Below are positions 25,853 through 34,817 of a DNA stretch of 64,000 bases, one piece after another. The notes under the pieces are model-generated. The model saw only the letters and a list, made by a program, of their open reading frames with translations, made no database searches and had not been told where the DNA came from. Each line of letters starts with the position of its first letter. Within the stretch, counting starts at the first letter, position 1. The position numbers and the translations under genes were made by a program. Origin of the DNA: Sphingomonas psychrotolerans (GTDB taxonomy: Bacteria > Pseudomonadota > Alphaproteobacteria > Sphingomonadales > Sphingomonadaceae); assembly GCF_002796605.1 (NCBI RefSeq), contig NZ_CP024923.1, positions 1,240,001-1,304,000 on the forward strand. Reading direction: 5' to 3'.

Positions 25853-28219
25853 TTGCCCAACTTGCCCAATCGCTCTGTCCTGTCCCTCGCCGCGCATACG
25901 AGCGCGCTGGCGCTGACGCTGGCCGGGGCAATGCCAACCTTAGCCGCGTCCCGCGATGAACCCGAGGCCGAAACTGAGACCAAGACCGACGAGGTCACGG
26001 CGCCCGATCCCGAGGACGATCCCGCCGGGGCCGGCACGAACGACATCGTCGTCACCGCTCAGCGCCGCGAGCAGCGCCTTCAGGAAGTGCCGACCGCCGT
26101 CACCGCGCTGAGTCGGGAGATGTTCGCCGAGGGCGGAGTCGGCCGTTCGGCGAACGAAGTGCTCAATCTGGTGCCCAATGCGTCGGCGGGCACCCAGCAG
26201 CATGGCCGCCCGCGCTGGTGGATCCGCGGCGTCGGCGCCGGCCAGCAGCAGCTCGACCTCGCCAATCCGGTCGGCTTCTATCTCGACGACGTCTATATCA
26301 GCAACGCGAGCGCCACCGGCCTGCCGCTGTTCGACATCGAGCGGGTCGAAGTGCTCCGCGGCCCGCAGGGCACGCTCTGGGGCAAGAACACCACCGGCGG
26401 CGCGATCAACGTCATGTCGAAGCGCCCCTCGCTGACCGACGGCGCAGACCAAAATTACGTGAAGCTCGAATATGGCAGCTTCGACAACAAGATCGCCGAA
26501 ACCGGCCTTGGCGTGGCGATCGTGCCGGGCGTGCTGGCGACGCGCATCTCGGCGCGCATCGACGATCGCGAAGGCCGTTTCACCAACCTGTTCACCGGCG
26601 AAAAATCGAACGCGGTTCGCGACAATGTGGTGCGCGGGCAAGTGCTGCTCGCGCCCGCACCCGGGTTCGAGGCGCTGCTCAGCCTCCATTATCGCGACTA
26701 TGAAACCGACGGCACCTATTGGACGACCGCCAGCTACGCTCCCAGCGGCGTGTTTCGGAACGGCTATGTGCCCTCGACCGACAAGGACGAGATAAACACC
26801 AATGCGGGCGAGTTCAGCCGCGCGTCGCAGTTTGGCGGCTCGCTCCACCTCGACTGGGACGTCGGCGCGCTCACGCTGACCTCGATCACCGGCTATGAGC
26901 GTTTCAAGACCCGCGGCGCCGGCGACGGCGACTATACCCCGCTCGAAATCTCGCGCAGCTACACGCAGGCGCGCAGCCAGCAATGGACGCAGGAGCTTCG
27001 GCTTGCCTCGCCGCAGGCGGATCGGCTGAACTGGATCCTCGGCGCCTATTATTTCAACGAGAAGATCGTCTCGAACGCCTGGTCCGCCACCCTGCCCGCG
27101 GGCTCGGTTCCCGCCCGGCCGGGCAGCACCGCACCCGCGGCCTACAGCCTGACCAGCTACGACCACCGGGCCGAGAGCGGCGCCGCGTTCGGCAGCGCGA
27201 CCTTCGACTTCACCGATGCGGCGAAGCTCACCGTCGGCGCGCGCTGGACCCGCGAGACCAAGACGCTCGACTTCGATCGCAGCGCCTCGCCGGGCGCGGC
27301 AACCTCGTGGAGCAATTATGCGCATTGGTGGGACAGCTATACCGGGACGTTCGGCGGCGCCGGCACCTTCGCCGGCGATCTCAGGAAGACTTGGGACGCC
27401 TTCACCTACGACGTGACACCGTCCTGGACCGTCGCGCCCGACAATCTGCTCTATTTCAAGTATTCGCACGGCGTGAAATCAGGCGGGTTCAACACCGCGG
27501 CGACCTTGCCGGTCGCACTCGCCACGGTCGAGCCGGAAGAACTCGACGCCTTCGAGCTCGGCTACAAGTCGCAATGGTTCGATCGGCGGCTGACTTTCAA
27601 CGCCACGCTGTTCCACTATGATTATCGCAACGTGCAGATCAACGTGGTCGGCCCCAATCCGGGCGCGGTGGGGGGCGCAACCGTGTCGTACCTGCAAAAT
27701 GCCGCCAGGGCGCACGTCAACGGCGCCGAAATCGAGCTGGAGGCAGCGCCGGTCGAAGGGCTGCGGCTCACCGGCGCGGTCGGCATCCTCGACACCAAAT
27801 ATGACGAGCTGCAGGTGGTGAACGGCGGCGCGGACCTGTCCGGCGCCCGTTTCGTCCGCGCGCCGAAACTGACGCTCAACGGCAGCGCGACCTACACCAT
27901 CCCGCTCGGCCAGAGCGGCAGCGTCGATCTGTCGGCGGACGCACGCTACACCTCGCGGCAATTCTACTACATCACGCCACAGGAGGTAGTGAATCGCTAT
28001 TTCCTGACGCAGGGCGGCTACACCATCGCTAATGCGCGGATCAGCTACACCGCGGCGAACGAGCGCTACACGCTCACGGCGTTCGTCAACAATCTGCTCG
28101 ACACCGAGTATCTCAACCACGCGCTGCCCGCGGCGAACGCGGCGCAGACGATTACCGGCGACACTGTCGCCTGGGCCGATCCGCGCACGTATGGGGTCTC
28201 GTTCATCGTCCGCTTCTGA
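25853..28219 (+). CDS. TonB-dependent outer-membrane receptor of the sulfur cluster
   Basis: The 788-residue protein has a signal peptide (to about residue 32), a TonB box NDIVVTAQRREQRLQEVPTA, a plug domain with RGVGAGQQQLDLANPVGFYL and IERVEVLRGPQGTLWGKNTTGG, and a 22-strand barrel ending with the aromatic terminus YGVSFIVRF. It would import a scarce ligand across the outer membrane with TonB energy. The start is a TTG after GGGGGA. It faces the ssuD-like end of the ABC operon, with a shared bidirectional terminator, and has its own sigma-54 promoter. Its ligand is inferred to be an organosulfur compound only from the neighbours. Confidence 0.9.
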   Translation: MPNLPNRSVLSLAAHTSALALTLAGAMPTLAASRDEPEAETETKTDEVTAPDPEDDPAGAGTNDIVVTAQRREQRLQEVPTAVTALSREMFAEGGVGRSANEVLNLVPNASAGTQQHGRPRWWIRGVGAGQQQLDLANPVGFYLDDVYISNASATGLPLFDIERVEVLRGPQGTLWGKNTTGGAINVMSKRPSLTDGADQNYVKLEYGSFDNKIAETGLGVAIVPGVLATRISARIDDREGRFTNLFTGEKSNAVRDNVVRGQVLLAPAPGFEALLSLHYRDYETDGTYWTTASYAPSGVFRNGYVPSTDKDEINTNAGEFSRASQFGGSLHLDWDVGALTLTSITGYERFKTRGAGDGDYTPLEISRSYTQARSQQWTQELRLASPQADRLNWILGAYYFNEKIVSNAWSATLPAGSVPARPGSTAPAAYSLTSYDHRAESGAAFGSATFDFTDAAKLTVGARWTRETKTLDFDRSASPGAATSWSNYAHWWDSYTGTFGGAGTFAGDLRKTWDAFTYDVTPSWTVAPDNLLYFKYSHGVKSGGFNTAATLPVALATVEPEELDAFELGYKSQWFDRRLTFNATLFHYDYRNVQINVVGPNPGAVGGATVSYLQNAARAHVNGAEIELEAAPVEGLRLTGAVGILDTKYDELQVVNGGADLSGARFVRAPKLTLNGSATYTIPLGQSGSVDLSADARYTSRQFYYITPQEVVNRYFLTQGGYTIANARISYTAANERYTLTAFVNNLLDTEYLNHALPAANAAQTITGDTVAWADPRTYGVSFIVRF

Positions 28220-28234
28220 GCTTCCCGGGTGCAA

Positions 28235-28269
28235 AAAAGGGCGCCGGTGATATGCCACGGCGCCCTTTT
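28235..28269. terminator. Bidirectional terminator between the TonB receptor and the ABC/monooxygenase operon
   Basis: AAAAGGGCGCCG and CGGCGCCCTTTT form a perfect 12-bp stem with an 11-base loop. A-runs on the left and T-runs on the right make it work on both strands, serving the two convergent units. Confidence 0.9.
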
Positions 28270-28284
28270 CATTGTCTGGCGACT

Positions 28285-29442
28285 TCACTCCGCGGCTTGC
28301 AGCACCCCGCTTTCCCTGCGGCCGAGCAGCGGCAGGACCTCCTCGCCGACGCGGTACGCCTCCTCGAGATGCGGCGTGCCCGCGAGGATGAAAGCGTCGG
28401 TCCCGCGTGTGATCAGTTCCTCGAGCCGCGCCGCGCATTGCTCGTAGCTGCCGACGATGCCGAGCGCCGGCCCGCCGCGCAGCAGGCTGAACCCGCCCCA
28501 CAGATTGGGCGCGACGATCAACTCGTCATAGCGCGTCGCCTCGCTGGGCTTGAGCGCCTGTTGGCGCGCCGCACCGACGGAGTCGGTCGGCCCCCCGCGC
28601 GCCTGCCGCCGCCGCTCGGGGCTCAGGCTCTCGAAGCCGGCGCGGACCTCGGCCCAGGCTTCCTCCTCGGTCGGGCGCGCCACCAGATCGACGCGCACCG
28701 CGCATTTCTGCTCGCCGCCCAGCGCGGCGGTGCGCTCCTTGACCCGCGCGAACTTGTCGGTGAGCTGGTCGAACGGCTCGAGCCACGAGAGATAATAATC
28801 GGCGTGCTTCGCGGCGGATTGTAGCGCCGCGTCGGACGAGCCCGAGAACCAGATCTCGGGTATCTCCTCGCGCGCCAGCAATGGCGAGAGGCCGCCGTCG
28901 CGCACCTGATAGAAGCGCCCGTCATAGGAGAAGCCCTCCCCGCCCCACACGCCCTTGAACACATCGAGGAACTCGGTGGTGCGGCCATAACGGTCGTCAT
29001 GGCTGAAGCTGTCGCCCCACCAGAGCTGCGAGGGCCCGCCACCGCCGGTGATGATGTTGAACACCGTGCGCCCGCCGGTCGCGCGCTGGAGGCTCGCCGA
29101 CATCCGCGCGGCGTGCACCGGATTGAGGAACCCCGGCTGGAACGCGATCATAAAGCGGAAGGCCTTGGTCTCGCGTGCGAGAAGCGGCGAGATCACCCAC
29201 GGATCGTCGGTGTTGGGAAAGGACGGGATCAGCCCGCCGATGAAGCCGACGCTCTCGGCGGCCTTCGCAATCGCGCCGAGATGGTCGACATAGCGGAAGC
29301 CATCGTCCGCGCCGTTACGGTCGAGCCCGGGCGCGATATTGCGCGTGCCTGTCGGCGACCAGTCGCCACGGTCATAGGCGGTATCGCGCAGGCTGCCGTG
29401 GCAGCCATGGCTGGGCAGGCGCCAGTAGAAATCGATGGTCAT
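28285..29442 (-). CDS. ssuD: FMNH2-dependent alkanesulfonate monooxygenase-like protein
   Basis: SsuD splits the C-S bond of alkanesulfonates using FMNH2 and O2, giving sulfite and an aldehyde. This 385-residue member of the bacterial-luciferase-like family opens MTIDFYWRLPSHGCHG and contains GLIPSFPNTDDPWVISPLLA, RMSASLQRATGGRTVFNII, TGGGGPSQLWWGDSFSHDDR and IWFSGSSDAALQSAAKHADY, all close to SsuD. It is the last gene of the leftward operon, nine bases after a second flavin monooxygenase. SsuD needs reduced flavin, which the nitroreductase two genes upstream might supply. The exact sulfonate range cannot be read from sequence. Confidence 0.85.
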   Translation of the reverse strand: MTIDFYWRLPSHGCHGSLRDTAYDRGDWSPTGTRNIAPGLDRNGADDGFRYVDHLGAIAKAAESVGFIGGLIPSFPNTDDPWVISPLLARETKAFRFMIAFQPGFLNPVHAARMSASLQRATGGRTVFNIITGGGGPSQLWWGDSFSHDDRYGRTTEFLDVFKGVWGGEGFSYDGRFYQVRDGGLSPLLAREEIPEIWFSGSSDAALQSAAKHADYYLSWLEPFDQLTDKFARVKERTAALGGEQKCAVRVDLVARPTEEEAWAEVRAGFESLSPERRRQARGGPTDSVGAARQQALKPSEATRYDELIVAPNLWGGFSLLRGGPALGIVGSYEQCAARLEELITRGTDAFILAGTPHLEEAYRVGEEVLPLLGRRESGVLQAAE

Positions 29443-29451
29443 GCGAACACC

Positions 29452-30408
29452 TCAAGCAGCGGCCGCCACGCGCTCGGTGAGCGCGCGGAAGCGGGGGAGG
29501 ACATGTTGGCCGATGCGATACGCCTCCTCGAGCGAGGACGGCGCGGCCAGGACGAAATGGCGCAGGCCCAGCACGGCAAGATCCGCCAGCCGCTGCGCGA
29601 CCTCGGCGTAGGTGCCGGTGATCGCCGCGCCGGGAAGTCCCGCGCTCTCGGCATACCGTTGCGCGTCCGCGGCATTGTCGCGCGCCAGCACCGGCTGGAT
29701 CACGCCGAACGCCACCGAACGACCGGCGCGCACCGCGAGCGCGTCCAGCGTCTCGATGAGGCCGCGAAGGTCCGAAGCGGGAGCCGCCGCGAACAGGTGG
29801 ACGTCGGCGGCACGCGCCGAGAGGCTGAGCGCTTCCTCGCTCTCGCCCTGCAGGAATACCTTGGGAAAGGCGACGCGGTTGAGCGGCGCCTGGAACCCGC
29901 CCCCCTTCACTTCGAAATGTTGGCCGGCGAAGTCGAACGGCTGTCCGGCGTGGACGCCGCGCGCGACGGCCAGAAATTCCTCGGTCCGGGCGTGCAACTG
30001 CTCTTCTGGAACGTGATCCCCGTCGCGGGCGCGTGCGGCGCTGCCGGCCGCGCTCGCGATTGCCCAGCCGAGCCGCTCGTGCGTCTGGCGCTGGAAGCTC
30101 ACTGCCTGCTTGGCGGCATAGACCGCCGAGCCCGCCGATGCGGGGAATTCGGGGATCAAGGCAAGCCGCGCCGCCGAGCGTGCGATCGCCGCCGCGACGA
30201 TTCCGCTGTCGTCGGATTGCGGGCGGTGCGGCAGAAACAGGCCGTCGAACGCAGTCTGCGCCGCCGCCTGGGCGACCTGCGCGTAATAATCGTAGCGGTT
30301 GAACGCGGGCGTACGGACATCGCGGAACAGCTCGGATTGCCGGGCTCCGGGTTCCGATCGCGCCGCATCTTCGGCGACATCGAGTTGCCAATAGCTTTGA
30401 ATCGTCAT
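29452..30408 (-). CDS. LLM-class flavin-dependent monooxygenase
   Basis: This 318-residue protein begins MTIQSYWQLDVAEDA, like the SsuD opening, and keeps the luciferase-like TIM-barrel pattern (YYAQVAQAAAQTAFDGLFLP, AYAAKQ-type helix, GLRHFVLAAPSSLEEAYRIG at the end). It is shorter and more diverged than SsuD and probably acts on a different sulfur compound. The start was set where SsuD-like similarity begins; its ATG overlaps the nitroreductase stop by four bases. It precedes the ssuD-like gene in the operon. Substrate unknown. Confidence 0.8.
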   Translation of the reverse strand: MTIQSYWQLDVAEDAARSEPGARQSELFRDVRTPAFNRYDYYAQVAQAAAQTAFDGLFLPHRPQSDDSGIVAAAIARSAARLALIPEFPASAGSAVYAAKQAVSFQRQTHERLGWAIASAAGSAARARDGDHVPEEQLHARTEEFLAVARGVHAGQPFDFAGQHFEVKGGGFQAPLNRVAFPKVFLQGESEEALSLSARAADVHLFAAAPASDLRGLIETLDALAVRAGRSVAFGVIQPVLARDNAADAQRYAESAGLPGAAITGTYAEVAQRLADLAVLGLRHFVLAAPSSLEEAYRIGQHVLPRFRALTERVAAAA

Positions 30409-31013
30409 GCCGCATCCCTCTCGCTTGCAAAGGCTGGCTGGCCGAGCCGGCCCGCGAACACCGTTTCGGCGATCGGCCGCCGGGTGCTGGGGCTCTCGCC
30501 CGCGTGGAAATCGGCGTGAAGCGTATCGAGCGCGCCTTGCCGCCCGAGCGCCACGATCGTCTCGATCGCGAAGTCCCCGGGCACCGCCAGCTTCTCGCGT
30601 GCCGCATCGCGATTGAAGCCGCCGATGCCGTGGGTGTGCCAGCCGAGCAGCAGCGCCTGGTGCGCGAAATTGGTCCATGCCGCGCCTGCGTCGAAGCTGT
30701 GCGAGTCATTGTCGACGATCGCGCCGCGCCGTTCGAGCTTGAGCTCGGACAGGACGACGATCAGTGCCGACGCGCGCGACGCCCAGAGCGCGTTGCGCGG
30801 CGCGAGCAGCGACACGAAAATGTCCCAATGCGCATCGCCATGCCGCGCGATCAGGAAGCGCCAAGGCTGGACGTTCGAGGCCGACGGCGCCCATCGCGCC
30901 GCCTCGAACGCGCTCGCCAGCACGGCATCGGGCACCGGCTCGCCGGTGAAGCTGCGCGGCGACCAGCGATCGACGAACAAAGGTTCGACGGGGTGATCGG
31001 GGGTGCGGGCCAT
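30405..31013 (-). CDS. Nitroreductase-family FMN protein
   Basis: The 202-residue protein has the nitroreductase start RWSPRSFTGEPVPDAVLASA, the FMN-contact segment EAARWAPSASNVQPWRFLIA and QALLLGWHTHGIGGFN. Family members are FMN-bound NAD(P)H oxidoreductases. In this operon no SsuE-type flavin reductase is seen, so this protein may provide FMNH2 to the monooxygenases downstream; that is inference. It is coupled on both sides: one base of overlap with the ATPase gene and four with the monooxygenase. Confidence 0.85.
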   Translation of the reverse strand: MARTPDHPVEPLFVDRWSPRSFTGEPVPDAVLASAFEAARWAPSASNVQPWRFLIARHGDAHWDIFVSLLAPRNALWASRASALIVVLSELKLERRGAIVDNDSHSFDAGAAWTNFAHQALLLGWHTHGIGGFNRDAAREKLAVPGDFAIETIVALGRQGALDTLHADFHAGESPSTRRPIAETVFAGRLGQPAFASERDAA

Positions 31014-31858
31014 CAGCGCGCCTCCCGCCCGGGAAGATGTACGAGGTTCGACGGCCCACCCGGTGCGGCGGTAAGTTCTGCCAAGATTTCGTCCTTGAGT
31101 CGGTGGAGCAAAGGCGCGGCGCGGTCCCGCGGGTGCGGCAGGTCGACCTCGACGATGCGCCGGATGCGGCCCGGATCGGGAGCCATCACCACCACCCGGT
31201 CGCCAAGATACAGCGCCTCCTCGACGTCGTGCGTAACCATCAGCATAGTCGAGCGCTGGGTCATCCAGATGCGCTGAAGCTCGTTCTGCACACGGACCCG
31301 GGTGAGTGCGTCAAGCGCGCCGAGCGGCTCGTCGAGCAGCAGGAGCTTGGGCTCGGTGACCAGCGCCCGGGCGATCGCCGCGCGCTGTGCCATCCCGCCC
31401 GAAAGCTGGTGCGGATAGGCTTTCTCGAAGCCGGTCAGATTCACCAATGCGATATGCTCGGCGACGATCTGGCCGCGGCGCGCCTTGGGCACCTCGGTGT
31501 TGAGCAACGCGAGCTCGATATTCTGCTCGAGCGTCATCCACGGAAACAGGCGATGGTCCTGGAAGACGATGCCGCGATCGAGGCTGGTGGTCGAAATCCG
31601 CTCGCCGTCGAGGCGGATCTCGCCGCGATAATCATCGTCGAGCCCGACTATCAGCCGCAGCAGGGTCGACTTGCCGCAGCCCGAAGCGCCGACGATGCTG
31701 ACGAACTCGCCCGGGCGGATGTCGAGGTTGATATTCTCAAGCACGGTGCGGGCCGCGCCGCCGATGGTGAAGCTCTTGTGCAGGTCGCGGACGGCCAGCG
31801 CCCCGCTTGCCGCCGGGCCGCCGGTCGGCGCCGGTCTCGCGAGCACTTCGTGGATCAT
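31013..31858 (-). CDS. ABC importer ATPase (SsuB/TauB type)
   Basis: This 281-residue ATPase drives uptake through the two permeases encoded upstream. It has Walker A GASGCGKST, Q-loop IVFQDHRLFPWMTL, signature LSGGMAQRAAIARAL, Walker B LLLLDEPLGALD and the H-loop VTHDVEEALYLGDRV, the set seen in nitrate/sulfonate/taurine importers. The FQDHRLFPW motif is particularly typical of SsuB and TauB. The start was chosen at MIHEVLARP, which follows GGAGAA; the frame itself extends 38 codons upstream into the permease gene. Confidence 0.92.
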   Translation of the reverse strand: MIHEVLARPAPTGGPAASGALAVRDLHKSFTIGGAARTVLENINLDIRPGEFVSIVGASGCGKSTLLRLIVGLDDDYRGEIRLDGERISTTSLDRGIVFQDHRLFPWMTLEQNIELALLNTEVPKARRGQIVAEHIALVNLTGFEKAYPHQLSGGMAQRAAIARALVTEPKLLLLDEPLGALDALTRVRVQNELQRIWMTQRSTMLMVTHDVEEALYLGDRVVVMAPDPGRIRRIVEVDLPHPRDRAAPLLHRLKDEILAELTAAPGGPSNLVHLPGREAR

Positions 31859-31871
31859 GGGATTCTCCTTC

Positions 31872-32651
31872 TCAGCGCAGGGGCGCCTGCCAGCGCAGCA
31901 GATGCTGGCGGAGACGCAGGAACAGGCGATTGATGGTGAAGCCGAGCGCGGCGGTGACGAGGATCGCGACAAGGATGATGTCGATCCGCTGCTGCATCTG
32001 GGCGAGCTGCATCGTCACCCCCAGCCCGCCGCCGACGCCGAGCAGGATCTCGCTGGCGATCGACGCGATCCACGCGAAAGCGAGCCCTTGAGTCAGCCCG
32101 GTGAGAATCAGCGGCATCGCCGCCGGCAGCAGGATCAGCCGGAAGCGCTGAAGTGGGGTGAAGCCATAGATCTGCCCCACCTCGACAAAGCGCCCCTCGA
32201 CCCCGGCGACGCCTTCGAAGCTATTGAGCAAAGTCGGGAAGAAGGCGGACAGGCTGACCACGATCAACTCGGTTCCCTGCCCCGTGCCGACCCATAGCCC
32301 GAGCAGCGGTAGCCAGCCCATCAGCGGCACCTGACGAATCGCCTGCAGCAAGGGATGGAGCAAGCGATCGAGCGGCCGCCAGATCGCCATCGCCACGCCG
32401 AGCGCGATCCCCAGCGTCCCGCCGATCGCCAGACCGCTCAGGCTGCGCGACAAGGTAGAGGCCATGTCGGAGAACAGGCTCCCGTGCACCGCCAGCTCGA
32501 CAAACGCCGCGCCGACCGACTGGAGCGGCGCAAAGGCCAGCGCATGCGCCCCACCCGACTGCGCCTGCACTTGCCACCACAAAAGAAACAGCCCGGGCGC
32601 GATCAGCCCGATGCCGGCGCGCGCCCAACCCCGCGAAAGCAGCGCGGTCAT
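31872..32651 (-). CDS. ABC importer permease 2 (SsuC/TauC type)
   Basis: A 259-residue inner-membrane protein with about six helices. The permease-ATPase coupling loop is visible around ASEILLGVGGGLGVTMQLAQ, and PLMGWLPLLGLWVGTGQGTE matches the SsuC/TauC pattern. Its ATG overlaps the first permease gene by four bases. The presence of two different permease genes means the channel is a heterodimer, whereas SsuC and TauC of E. coli are homodimers. Confidence 0.9.
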   Translation of the reverse strand: MTALLSRGWARAGIGLIAPGLFLLWWQVQAQSGGAHALAFAPLQSVGAAFVELAVHGSLFSDMASTLSRSLSGLAIGGTLGIALGVAMAIWRPLDRLLHPLLQAIRQVPLMGWLPLLGLWVGTGQGTELIVVSLSAFFPTLLNSFEGVAGVEGRFVEVGQIYGFTPLQRFRLILLPAAMPLILTGLTQGLAFAWIASIASEILLGVGGGLGVTMQLAQMQQRIDIILVAILVTAALGFTINRLFLRLRQHLLRWQAPLR

Positions 32652-33439
32652 GCCGCCCTCCAGCGCGACGCGCGGCGCTCGATCGCCTTGGCGCCCCGAT
32701 CGAGCAGGAAGCCGATCAGGCCGCTCACCAACACACCGGCGAGCACCACGTCGATGCGAAACATCTGGCGCCCCATCTCCATCATCTGGCCGATGCCGCT
32801 GTCCGCCGCGAGCAACTCGGCGGCGATCAGCACCACCCATGCGCGGGTCAGCGCGACGCGCAGCCCGGTAACCACCGCGGGCAAGGTCGCCGGGACGAGG
32901 ATTCGCCGGATCAGGTCGGGAAGCCGGGTGCGATAGACCCGCGCGACTTCGAACCACGCCTTGGGAACGCCGCGAATCCCGTCGAACGCGGCGAGCGCCA
33001 CCGGGAAGAACGCGGCGAGGATGACGATCGCCACCTTGAATTGCTCGTCGATGCCGAAGAAAATCACCAGCATCGGCACGAAAGCGATCACCGGCACTTG
33101 CCACACCGCGAAGAAGAACGGCCCGAACGCCGCCTCGGCGAGCCGCGACAAGGCGATCGCCGCGCCGAAAGCGAGCCCGGCCAGCGCCCCGATCGCGAAG
33201 CCCAGCACGAGCCGCGTCATGCTCTCGCCAACATGGCGCTGCAGCTCGCCGGTTTCCGCCAGTTGCCAGAGCGTGCGCGCGACTTCGCTCGGCGGAACAA
33301 GCACCTGCGGCGGAAACAGGCCGCTCAGGCAGAGAAGCTGCCACAGCGCCAGCAGCAAGATCGGTGCAAGGAAAGAGGCGAGCGGCGATTGCCGCCGCGG
33401 CACCGGCGCGACAAGCGCGGGGAGCGCTGCGCTCGCCAT
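32648..33439 (-). CDS. ABC importer permease 1 (SsuC/TauC type)
   Basis: This 263-residue protein has about six membrane segments and the family blocks VWQVPVIAFVPMLVIFFGID, FFPVALAAFDGIRGVPKAWF and the coupling loop AAELLAADSGIGQMMEMGRQ. It is distinct from the second permease although both belong to the same family. It starts one base into the stop codon of the substrate-binding-protein gene and overlaps the next permease, so all three are translated as a block. Confidence 0.9.
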   Translation of the reverse strand: MASAALPALVAPVPRRQSPLASFLAPILLLALWQLLCLSGLFPPQVLVPPSEVARTLWQLAETGELQRHVGESMTRLVLGFAIGALAGLAFGAAIALSRLAEAAFGPFFFAVWQVPVIAFVPMLVIFFGIDEQFKVAIVILAAFFPVALAAFDGIRGVPKAWFEVARVYRTRLPDLIRRILVPATLPAVVTGLRVALTRAWVVLIAAELLAADSGIGQMMEMGRQMFRIDVVLAGVLVSGLIGFLLDRGAKAIERRASRWRAA

Positions 33440-34572
33440 CAGGAGGCCTTGGGCGCCACGGCCTGCGCCTGGGCCGGCGCGGGTGCCGTGGGACTCCAGA
33501 AGCTTTCGAGCCTGGCGTCGCGCAGCGCCGGCGCCACGAAGCGTCGGTCGATGAGCTTGTCGACATCGACCTTGTTGCGCACCAGTCCGCGCGCAAAGGC
33601 ATAATCCGCGACCGACCGGTAATGGTCGACCAATTCGGTGGTGAAGGTCGGCGAGAAGCGCTCGCGCCACGGGATGCCGTCATTGGCATAGTCGCGCGCG
33701 ATGATCTCGACGGGCATCGCGCCGCGCGCCGCATCCTTGATGACGCGGTCGCGGTTCGCCTCCTGCGCCGACCAGGCGGCGGCGCGGATATAGGCGTTGA
33801 CCACCAATTGGGTCAGCTCAGGATTCTCGTCGACGAAATCGCCGCGGCCGAACAATTCGGCACGCATCCGCCAGTCCGCCGGCGCCTGCTTGGTCGACCA
33901 GATCACCCGCCCGGCCCCCTTTTGCTCGAGCAGCAGCCCGTCGGAGAGCAGGAAGGCGGCGTCCACATTGTCTGAGGCGAGCGCAGCCGGCGTCGCCGCG
34001 GGGTTGATGTTGACGATCTTGAAGTCGCTTTGCTTGAGCCCGTTGGCGTCGATCAGCTTGGAGAAGGGCAGTTCCCACGGCCGGCCGCGGTGGAGCGCGA
34101 TGCGCTTGCCCTTGAGATCGGCGATATTGCTGGCGGCAAGGCCGTTGCGCACGACCAGATAGGAATGCAGCCCCTGCCCCATCGGCGCGACGAGCTTGAG
34201 CGGGACACCGCCCGAAATCGCGATGATCGCCGGGAAATCGCCATAAGCGGCGAAGTCGATCCTTTTGCCGGAGAAGCCCTCGTTGATCAGCGGTCCGCCC
34301 ACCGCGGTCGGCACCGGGGTCAGCGCCAGCGCGACGCCGCGCTTTGCGAGCTCGGCTTTTAACCAGCCGTCGCGGATGACTACAGCAGTCAGGCCGTTAT
34401 ATATTTGCTTGCCCTCGAACGGGTAGGCGATCCCCGCGATCGTGACCGTCTTCGGTTTACCGCCGCTATCGCCATCGCCGCGAAACTGGAACGCCGCCAA
34501 CGCCACCGCGACGATCAGCACCACCGCGCCGATGGCCCAGGCCTTGATCGATTTGGGTTTCTGGATCGCCAC
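33439..34572 (-). CDS. Sulfonate/taurine-type ABC substrate-binding protein
   Basis: This 377-residue protein has an N-terminal membrane segment (about residues 11-29, AWAIGAVVLIVAVALAA) acting as signal or anchor, with no lipobox cysteine. The binding domain follows, with AYGDFPAIIAISGGVPLKLV, SYLVVRNGLAASNIADLKGK and VDAAFLLSDGLLLEQ, as in SsuA/NMT1-like proteins. The start is a GTG preceded by AAAGGAGAAG; the longer upstream frame has no such signal. It is the first gene of the leftward operon and its promoter is the sigma-54 site just upstream. The ligand is likely a sulfonate or related anion. Confidence 0.87.
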   Translation of the reverse strand: MAIQKPKSIKAWAIGAVVLIVAVALAAFQFRGDGDSGGKPKTVTIAGIAYPFEGKQIYNGLTAVVIRDGWLKAELAKRGVALALTPVPTAVGGPLINEGFSGKRIDFAAYGDFPAIIAISGGVPLKLVAPMGQGLHSYLVVRNGLAASNIADLKGKRIALHRGRPWELPFSKLIDANGLKQSDFKIVNINPAATPAALASDNVDAAFLLSDGLLLEQKGAGRVIWSTKQAPADWRMRAELFGRGDFVDENPELTQLVVNAYIRAAAWSAQEANRDRVIKDAARGAMPVEIIARDYANDGIPWRERFSPTFTTELVDHYRSVADYAFARGLVRNKVDVDKLIDRRFVAPALRDARLESFWSPTAPAPAQAQAVAPKAS

Positions 34573-34600
34573 GCTGCGCTTCTCCTTTGCGGGCGATCGA

Positions 34601-34617
34601 TGCACTTCACGTGCCAA
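34601..34617 (-). promoter_or_regulatory. Sigma-54 promoter for the ABC/monooxygenase operon
   Basis: On the minus strand TTGGCACGTGAAGTGCA has a perfect -24 (TTGGCAC) and a GTGC -12 element, one base off TTGC, with ten bases between GG and GC. The expected transcript start is about 15-20 bases before the GTG start codon. Confidence 0.65.
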
Positions 34618-34758
34618 TCGGCGCGCAGGAGGGAGGCGGACGTCGGCGGCTGGTTTCGAGCCGGCCGATTGCGCAATTCGGAGCAGTCCCGGCCGCGCGG
34701 TTGCGCGAAATGCAGCGGTTTGCGCGAGATCGTCGTCCGCACGGCTTGCCGGACAGGT

Positions 34759-34774
34759 TGGCATGCGGTTTGCT
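34759..34774 (+). promoter_or_regulatory. Sigma-54 promoter for DszB-like gene 1
   Basis: TGGCATGCGGTTTGCT fits TGGCAC-N5-TTGCA with one change in the -24 box and correct GG-N10-GC spacing. It lies 44 bases before the start codon and points away from the ABC operon promoter 140 bases to the left. Confidence 0.7.
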
Positions 34775-34817
34775 GAGCCCGCACCGAGCACCGCCGGATA
34801 TCGGGAGACGGAAGCGA

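Noticed and set aside
34587..34817. 77-codon upstream extension of DszB-like gene 1
   Set aside because: It would run across the sigma-54 promoter; the family starts at MSAGNAAPG, and the paralogues have no such extension.
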